Positions 58,567 through 64,000 of a stretch of 64,000 nt of DNA are shown here, piece by piece (position 1 is the first letter of the stretch; each line of letters opens with the position of its first letter). This DNA is from Aureimonas sp. AU12 (lineage in GTDB: Bacteria; Pseudomonadota; Alphaproteobacteria; Rhizobiales; Rhizobiaceae): assembly GCF_001463705.1 (NCBI RefSeq), contig NZ_BBWH01000011.1:1-64000 (forward strand), read 5' to 3'. Under the pieces are notes generated by a model, which ran no database searches, was not told the origin of the DNA, and saw nothing but the letters and a program-made list of their open reading frames with translations. The translations under genes and the position numbers were made by a program.

Positions 58567-59628
58567 TCATGCGGCCTGCGACTTGGCGCCGAGCGGCCCG
58601 GCCGGCGCCGCCGGGGTCGCCACGGCCTTGCGCGAACGCCGGCCGAACCGGACCTCGCGGCCGCCCGACAGGCCATCGGGGCGGAAGACGAGGATGAGCG
58701 CCATGACGATGCCGAGCCCGATTTCCTGGCTGCCGGACGGCAGGGACACGCCGAGCGAGCCGCGCTCGAAAAGCCGCAGGACCTCGGTGATGGCGGTGAC
58801 GGCGACGACGCCCATCACCGCGCCCGACAGGGTGGACATGCCGCCGACGACGAGCATCGCCAGCGTGATGAAGGACAGGCCGAGATAGAAGGGGTCGACC
58901 GTCAGGATGCCGAGGAACTGGGCATAGAGCCCACCGCCCGCCCCCGCGATCGCGGCACTGAGGACGAAGGAGAGAAGGCGCACCCGCTTCACGTCGACAG
59001 CGGAGGCGCGGGACGCCACCTCGTCGTCGCGCGATGCGCGCAGCATCAGCCCGAAGCGCGAGACCTGGAAGAGATGGGCCACCACGACCGCCGCGCAGGC
59101 GAAGAGCGCGGCCGTCCAGGGACCGACGACGGTGGGGATGCCGATGATCGAGGAGACGCCCGCCGTCACCGAATCCCAGTTGGAGTAGACGCTGTTGACG
59201 ATCATCAGCACCGCGAAGGTGGCGATCGAGGCGGCCGTGCCAGACAGGCGCATGAGCGCCAGACCGAGAAGAAAGGCGACGAACGCCGGCAGCACCACCG
59301 CGCCGACCATGGCGAGCGCGAACGGATACTGGTTCTCCTGCAGGAGGACCGGAAGGCCCGAGAGCATGATCTGCTTGAAGCTCGGCTCGGCGGTCGCCCA
59401 GGCCGCGGCGTAGGCGCCGATGCACATGAAGCCGACATGGCCGAACGAGATGATCCCGGAATTGCCGATAAAGACGGAGAGGCCAACCACCACGATGAGG
59501 CGGATGAACATCTCGGTCAGCGTCACCTCGATCGTCTCGTTGCCGGTGAGGACCCCGAGAAGGACGAGAGCGACGACGGCGGCGACGAGGATCGCGGGCG
59601 TCTGGTGGCGGGAAACGAGGTCGCGCAT
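58567..59628 (-). CDS. Branched-chain-type ABC transporter permease LivM
   Basis: 353 residues, about nine helices. IISFGHVGFMCIGAYAAAW and GMSTLSGAVMGV are LivM features. The C-terminus is a long basic/Ala-rich tail. With LivH it forms the membrane core of the HAAT-family importer. It follows livH by 16 bases. Confidence 0.92.
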   Translation of the reverse strand: MRDLVSRHQTPAILVAAVVALVLLGVLTGNETIEVTLTEMFIRLIVVVGLSVFIGNSGIISFGHVGFMCIGAYAAAWATAEPSFKQIMLSGLPVLLQENQYPFALAMVGAVVLPAFVAFLLGLALMRLSGTAASIATFAVLMIVNSVYSNWDSVTAGVSSIIGIPTVVGPWTAALFACAAVVVAHLFQVSRFGLMLRASRDDEVASRASAVDVKRVRLLSFVLSAAIAGAGGGLYAQFLGILTVDPFYLGLSFITLAMLVVGGMSTLSGAVMGVVAVTAITEVLRLFERGSLGVSLPSGSQEIGLGIVMALILVFRPDGLSGGREVRFGRRSRKAVATPAAPAGPLGAKSQAA

Positions 59629-59644
59629 GGGTGCGGGTCTCCGA

Positions 59645-60559
59645 TCAGACGCGTTCGAACGTGGTGCGGGCAGGCACCAGGCCGGCGGGTCGCACGAGCA
59701 GGACGAGGATGACGAAAGCGAAGGCGAAGGCGTCGCGGAAGGCGCGCAGATCCGGCGGCAGGTAGGCCTGCAGCATCGTCACGATGATGCCGATGACGAA
59801 GCCGCCGACCACCGCCCCGACGAGGCTGCCCATGCCGCCGACCACCACGGCCACGAAGGCGAAGAGCGCCAGCGGCAGGCCCATCGTGTGCGAAAGCGAG
59901 CCGGACTGCGTGGTGTAGAGGAGCGAGACGGCGGCGGCGAGAATGCCGCTGATGGCGAAGGCCATGCCGATCACGACATTGCCGCGCACGCCGAGATACT
60001 GCGCCATGCGGAAGTCCTCGGCCGCCGCCCGCATCTGGATGCCGTAGGGGGTCTTCTTCAGAAACAGCGTCAACCCCGTCATCAGGACCAGCGTGACCCC
60101 GAGGACGATGAGTTGCAGCATCGGCACGCGCAGGTCGCCGATGAGGATCTGCGTGTTGGCGCCGCTCCAGAGATCGACGGCCTTGGGGCGCGATCCGTAG
60201 GCCATCAGCACGCCGTTCTGGATGATGTAGCTGACCGCGAAGGAAGCGATCATCAGCGTCGGCGAGGTCGAGCGCCGCAACGGCCGGAACACCAGGACAT
60301 CCGACATCAGCGCCGCGACCACGACCACGAGGCAGATCAGCGGCACCATCACCACCAGCGGCAGCCCGCCGATGAGGAGCTTGGCCGTGACGTCGGCGGA
60401 GGGCACGATCAGCGCATAGGCGCCGATGGTGATGAAGTCGCCATGCGCGAAGTTGATCAGCCGCAGGATGCCGAAGAGGAGGCCGATGCCGAGCGCCGTC
60501 AGCGCATAGATGCTGCCGAGGCTGATGGCGTCGATGAGGTTCTGGATGAAGGAGATCAT
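59645..60559 (-). CDS. Branched-chain-type ABC transporter permease LivH
   Basis: 304 residues with eight or nine helices. NLIDAISLGSIYALTALGIGLLFGILRLINFAHGD is the LivH start. The ATG overlaps the livF stop by 4 bases (ATGA). It forms the channel with LivM. Confidence 0.93.
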   Translation of the reverse strand: MISFIQNLIDAISLGSIYALTALGIGLLFGILRLINFAHGDFITIGAYALIVPSADVTAKLLIGGLPLVVMVPLICLVVVVAALMSDVLVFRPLRRSTSPTLMIASFAVSYIIQNGVLMAYGSRPKAVDLWSGANTQILIGDLRVPMLQLIVLGVTLVLMTGLTLFLKKTPYGIQMRAAAEDFRMAQYLGVRGNVVIGMAFAISGILAAAVSLLYTTQSGSLSHTMGLPLALFAFVAVVVGGMGSLVGAVVGGFVIGIIVTMLQAYLPPDLRAFRDAFAFAFVILVLLVRPAGLVPARTTFERV

Positions 60560-61314
60560 GCGTGGGTCTCCTGGACCGGAGCGGGCGCGGAACCGTGCGA
60601 GAAGCCGAAATAGGCGTTGCGGATGGCCTCCCCGTCCCTCAGGGCGTCGGCACGCCCCTCGAGCTGGATGCGGCCGCCGCGCAGCACGTGGATACGATCG
60701 GCGTGCTTGAGGATGCGGTTGGAACTCTGCTCGTTGATGAGGAGCGTCAGGTTCTCGCGGCGCCTGAGATCGAGCAGGATCTCGTAGATCTGATCGACGA
60801 TGCGCGGCGCGAGACCGAGCGAGGGTTCGTCCACGAGGAGGAGCTTCGGCCGGGTCATCACCGCGCGGGCCACCGCCAGCATCTGCTGCTCGCCGCCCGA
60901 CAGGCGGCCGGCGGGAAAGCTCAGGCGCTCGCGAAGCCTTGGGAAGAGATCGAGGAGCCGCTCCTTGTCGTCGGCGGCGCGGCGCTTGTCGCTCTGGACA
61001 TGACCGCCGAGCTTCAGGTTCTCGTCCACCGTCAGCGTTCCGAAGATGTGGCGGCCTTCCGGGACGAGCGACAGGCCCAGCCGGGCGATCGCCTCCGGCC
61101 GGCGCCCCGTCAGCGGCTCACCGGCGAGGCGGATCTCGCCGCGGAAGGGAGCGACGCCGCCGGCCACGGCCGCCAGCGTCGTCGACTTACCCGCGCCGTT
61201 CGGCCCGATGATGCAGACGACTTCGCCCTCGTCGACATGCAGCGACACGCCGCGAAGCGCGACGAGATCGCCGTAGCGCACATGGATGTCGTCGACTTCG
61301 AGAAGCGGGCGCAT
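60556..61314 (-). CDS. Branched-chain-type ABC transporter ATPase LivF
   Basis: 252 residues. Walker A GPNGAGKSTT, ABC signature LSGGEQQMLAVARA, Walker B LLLVDEPSLGLA and the LivF-typical D-loop are seen. Start at MRPLLEVDDIHVRYG overlaps the livG stop by 1 base (TGATG). Longer upstream frame was rejected. Confidence 0.94.
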   Translation of the reverse strand: MRPLLEVDDIHVRYGDLVALRGVSLHVDEGEVVCIIGPNGAGKSTTLAAVAGGVAPFRGEIRLAGEPLTGRRPEAIARLGLSLVPEGRHIFGTLTVDENLKLGGHVQSDKRRAADDKERLLDLFPRLRERLSFPAGRLSGGEQQMLAVARAVMTRPKLLLVDEPSLGLAPRIVDQIYEILLDLRRRENLTLLINEQSSNRILKHADRIHVLRGGRIQLEGRADALRDGEAIRNAYFGFSHGSAPAPVQETHA

Positions 61315-62099
61315 CACGCCTCCATGCCGAGATAGGCGGCCATCACCGCCTCGTGCTTCTGGATATCCGCGGGCGTTCCCTCGGCCAGCGTCTTGCCGCC
61401 GTCGAGAACGTGGATGCGGTCGCTGATGCCCATGACCACGCGCATGTTGTGCTCGATGAGAAGGACGCCGGAGGAGAAGGTGGCGGGAATGGACGAGACG
61501 AGCGCCATCAGTTCCTCGCACTCGTCGTCCGACATGCCGGCGGCCGGCTCGTCGAGCAGGATGAAGGCCGGCGAGAGAACGAGCGACCGGGCGATGCCGA
61601 GCCGGCGCTGGTCGGTATAGGCGAGCGCCCCGGCCTTCAGGCCGGCCTTGTCGGCGAGGCCGATCCAGTCGAGCAGCGCCATCGCATGAAGCCGGGCGCT
61701 GCGCAGCGACAGCCCGAGCCCGGTGGCGGTGACCTCGACATTCTCGGCGACGCTCATGTCCTTGAACAGGCGCCCCGCCTGGAACGTGCGGGCGACGCCG
61801 TGACTGCGAAACCGCGCGGCGGGCCAGCCCGTGGTGTCGGCTTCGCCGAGGAGGATGCGGCCCTCGGTCGGCGCCTGGAAGCCGGTCAGGCAGTTCACCA
61901 GCGTCGTCTTGCCGGCACCATTCGGCCCGATCAGGCCGAAGACCTCTTGGCGGGCCAGCACGAGACTGACGTCGGAGATGGCCGCGAGGCCGTTGAAACG
62001 GACCGACAGGTTCTGCACGGCGAGAACGGCGGCGTTGGTCAGGCTGCGGTCGGCGCCGACGGCGGGCGGCTCGACATAGGCGGGCATGGCACGGTTCAT
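61314..62099 (-). CDS. Branched-chain-type ABC transporter ATPase LivG
   Basis: 261 residues from MNRAMPAYVEPP. Walker A GPNGAGKTTLVNCL; the signature region is ALAYTDQRRLGIARSLV in place of LSGGQ, normal for LivG; Walker B FILLDEPAAGMSDDE. The switch His is in LLIEHNMRVV. The first 25 residues are an unconserved extension. Confidence 0.93.
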   Translation of the reverse strand: MNRAMPAYVEPPAVGADRSLTNAAVLAVQNLSVRFNGLAAISDVSLVLARQEVFGLIGPNGAGKTTLVNCLTGFQAPTEGRILLGEADTTGWPAARFRSHGVARTFQAGRLFKDMSVAENVEVTATGLGLSLRSARLHAMALLDWIGLADKAGLKAGALAYTDQRRLGIARSLVLSPAFILLDEPAAGMSDDECEELMALVSSIPATFSSGVLLIEHNMRVVMGISDRIHVLDGGKTLAEGTPADIQKHEAVMAAYLGMEA

Positions 62100-62164
62100 C
62101 GGCCGTCTTCCCCTTGTGGTCGTGAAGCTCCCGGCCGGCGTTCGGCCGGGAGCGGACGGTCGAA

Positions 62165-63361
62165 CTACTTCTTCAGGCGGTAGAGCACGGGGTCGGGGAT
62201 CGTCTGGCTGATCGTCCAGGTCTCGACCGGCGTCTCCTTGTCGCCCTCGTAGGAGACGACGATCATCGGGTTCTGCGTCTGGATGTGCAGCTTCGGCGAG
62301 AAGGTGCGCGGCCCGATCACCGTCGGCGCGTCCTTCATCTCGTTGATCAGGGCGACGACCTCCTTGGAGTCGGTCGAGCCGGCTTTCGTCACCGCCTCCG
62401 CCCAGAGCTGCAGGAAGGAGTAGATGGGATAGGCGTATTGCGTCGTCGGCGGTGCGCCGAACTTCTTGGTGTAGGCCTCCGTCAGGGCGTTGACCTCGGG
62501 CCGCGTGTCGTCCTTCACGAGCGCCTGGACGGGAAGGTAGAAGTCCTTCAGCCCCGGAACCGAGTTGACCCAGTAGGTGCCGTCCATCGCCGTTCCGCTG
62601 AAGATCGGCACGGTGACGCCGGCGGCTCGCAGCTGGCGCACGGAGCTGGCGGCGCCCGGATTGGTAGAGCAGAGCATCACGTGGTCGACGCCGCTCGTGC
62701 GGATCGCATCGGAGAGGCGGGTGATCTGCGAGGAGATCGTCGGGTCGAGGCCCTTGAACGTATCCTGCCCGACGACCTCGCCGCCCTTGAGCGGCATCAT
62801 CCATTCATAGCCGGCGCAGATCGACTTGTTGTACTCGATCGTCTCGTCGATGAGCATGTAGCCCTTGCGCACGCTCTTCTTCTCGTAGCCCCACTCGGCC
62901 ATGACGGCGCCTTCGAGCTGGGCGGCGTTGTTGGCGGTGAAGGAGAGCGGGCCGACGCCGAGGATGCCGGCCTTCGGATCGGAGGCACCGAGGAAGACCG
63001 ACATGACGCCGGCCTTCTGGGCTTGCAGCGCGGCGGGTGCGCCGTAGTCGTAATCGGCGGAGACGAGAAGGATCTCCGCACCCTGATCGAGCATTTCCTT
63101 GCCCGCCTTGGCGCCTTCGACGCGGTCGGTCTTGGTGTCGGCGCTCACCACCTTGATCTGCTTGCCGAGAAGTCCGCCCTTGGCATTCGTCTCCTCGACC
63201 CAGAGCTGGGCCATCTTCGTGGCGTCGCCGTCATAGGCCTCCATCCAGCCGGAGAACGCCACGGCCATGCCGACGGTGATCTCGTCGGCCGCCACGGCCC
63301 GCTGAAGCGGGGCCGACGCAAATACGGTGCACAGCAGCGTTGCAAACAATGGGCTCTTCAA
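62165..63361 (-). CDS. Branched-chain-type ABC transporter substrate-binding protein LivK-like
   Basis: 398 residues from TTG 63361, six bases after AAGGAG. A signal peptide ends near AVA-ADE. The periplasmic binding fold type I (Peripla_BP_6) spans the rest: EITVGMAVAFSGWMEAYDGD and VDHVMLCSTNPGAAS. Family members in catabolic operons bind amides and other small carbonyl compounds as well as amino acids. Probably the specificity determinant of the cluster. Confidence 0.92.
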   Translation of the reverse strand: MKSPLFATLLCTVFASAPLQRAVAADEITVGMAVAFSGWMEAYDGDATKMAQLWVEETNAKGGLLGKQIKVVSADTKTDRVEGAKAGKEMLDQGAEILLVSADYDYGAPAALQAQKAGVMSVFLGASDPKAGILGVGPLSFTANNAAQLEGAVMAEWGYEKKSVRKGYMLIDETIEYNKSICAGYEWMMPLKGGEVVGQDTFKGLDPTISSQITRLSDAIRTSGVDHVMLCSTNPGAASSVRQLRAAGVTVPIFSGTAMDGTYWVNSVPGLKDFYLPVQALVKDDTRPEVNALTEAYTKKFGAPPTTQYAYPIYSFLQLWAEAVTKAGSTDSKEVVALINEMKDAPTVIGPRTFSPKLHIQTQNPMIVVSYEGDKETPVETWTISQTIPDPVLYRLKK

Positions 63362-63455
63362 GCTGATCTCCTTCGCCGGGACGGGTTGCCGCGATCATCG
63401 CGGACGGGGTTGGGATCGGCCGGCTGGCGGCCGGACACGGGGCGCACGGGGTCGC

Positions 63456-63541
63456 GCGCCCCGACGGGGCGCCTGCGACATGTCGATGAGCCGGCCGTTG
63501 CGGCAGGCCGGAAGCGGAAGGGCCGGGCGCCCCGAGGGGCG
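63456..63541. repeat. Two GC-rich hairpins between the four-Cys gene and livK
   Basis: Perfect stems at 63456-63472 (GCGCCCC, 3-nt loop) and 63528-63541 (CGCCCC, 2-nt loop). No T-runs, so classic termination is unlikely. They could stabilise mRNA ends or reduce readthrough between the small genes and the transporter operon. Confidence 0.6.
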
Positions 63542-63545
63542 GCGA

Positions 63546-63731
63546 TCAGCCGGGGGCTAGGCGTCTCGCCATGCGCTCGGCCGCCCAGTCGACGCACCAC
63601 GCCGAACAGTAGATGCGCCCGTCGATCGCCTGCCGGTCCTGCTTGTCGGCCGCCGACTCGTAGAGAAGAATGCCGCAGTTCTGGCACTTCTCGTAGGATT
63701 CCACGTACATCCGATTGGCCGAGAACTTCAT
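63546..63731 (-). CDS. Small four-cysteine (zinc-ribbon-like) protein
   Basis: 61 residues from MKFSANRMYVES. Two CxxC-type pairs, CQNC (near residue 16) and CSAWC (near residue 43), could bind one zinc. The tail is Arg/Ala-rich. It is first after the regulator and before livK. Small Zn or Cys proteins accompany acetone and acetophenone carboxylases of the HyuA/HyuB type, so it may be an accessory subunit or assembly factor. This is inference. Confidence 0.68.
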   Translation of the reverse strand: MKFSANRMYVESYEKCQNCGILLYESAADKQDRQAIDGRIYCSAWCVDWAAERMARRLAPG

Positions 63732-63760
63732 GGCGATCCCTCGATGGCGGATGAAGAGGG

Positions 63761-64000
63761 TTATCGACCCTTCTTCGTGGGTTTGACTGGACCTTCGTCG
63801 TAGATCGCAAGGATGTTGCTCCACGTCGACCGGATATGAACTTCCATCGCCGAGACGGCCCGGGCTGTATCACCGGCCGCGACGGCTTCGACGATCGGGC
63901 GATGGACGAGCGCCGACTGCATCGGGCTCTCCTGTTCCAGATCGACATAGGCGATCAGCATGCGAAGCTCGGTCTCGAGCCCCTGATGCGCCCGCGCCGT
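63761..64000 (-). CDS. GntR/FadR-family regulator, C-terminal part (FCD domain)
   Basis: 80 codons at the right edge; the protein start is outside the window. The frame reads HRPIVEAVAAGDTARAVSAMEVHI, the last helices of an FCD effector domain with the metal-site histidines. FCD regulators control catabolic operons and sense the substrate or an organic acid. It is transcribed toward the transporter cluster, and is the probable regulator of the cluster. Confidence 0.82.
   Translation of the reverse strand, partial: TARAHQGLETELRMLIAYVDLEQESPMQSALVHRPIVEAVAAGDTARAVSAMEVHIRSTWSNILAIYDEGPVKPTKKGR

Overview
The window is a GC-rich alphaproteobacterial chromosome segment, most likely from the Hyphomicrobiales. 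This rests on the split F0 ATP synthase operon carrying both b and b' subunits, an mraZ-rsmH start of the cell-division cluster next to a block of peptidoglycan hydrolases, and many GTG/TTG starts with 4-base ATGA/GTGA overlaps. No genus can be fixed from the sequence alone.

Positions 1-41,260 are mostly housekeeping. The left end holds rsmH (partial) and mraZ with a clear MraZ operator, then RNase P RNA, then five wall-related genes (SLT transglycosylase, amidase, DnaJ/TerB co-chaperone, GH25 lysozyme, MltB-like transglycosylase) plus a Thr-rich lipoprotein. Next come glyQ, an S49 protease, a tRNA methyltransferase, a long-chain polyprenyl diphosphate synthase, a TPR protein, ispE, moaB, a radical SAM protein, a 22-copy 7-bp tandem repeat, rnhB, the F0 operon (atpI-B-E-b'-b), a SleB-type hydrolase, der, aroQ, guaA, rsmB-tspO-nucleosidase, katA/oxyR divergent around an OxyR-type palindrome, guaB, an MBL-fold enzyme, an MFS exporter, and ppx-rlmE-GNAT.

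Positions 41,187-48,442 are accessory DNA. A tRNA-Gln(CUG) is followed by a tyrosine integrase broken by a single in-frame TAG. After it come a DMT-family exporter with a coupled small ORF, a divergent MocR-type regulator, an 800-bp decayed stretch with the tail of an EEP-family nuclease, a truncated second tyrosine recombinase and an end-truncated IS5/IS427-type element. No second copy of the tRNA end was found by eye.

Positions 48,443-64,000 form one minus-strand cluster of catabolic character. From promoter side to end: an FCD-domain GntR regulator (partial), a 61-residue four-cysteine protein, a complete branched-chain-type ABC transporter (livK-G-F-H-M), a fold-IV aminotransferase, hyuA2-hyuB2, a class-III omega-aminotransferase and hyuA1-hyuB1. 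Two different ATP-dependent hydantoinase/oxoprolinase/lactamase-type enzymes in one transport operon with two transaminases suggest uptake and stepwise opening of a cyclic amide (lactam, hydantoin or related imide) followed by transamination. The substrate is not determined by the sequence. This cluster is the best candidate for an undescribed system in the window.
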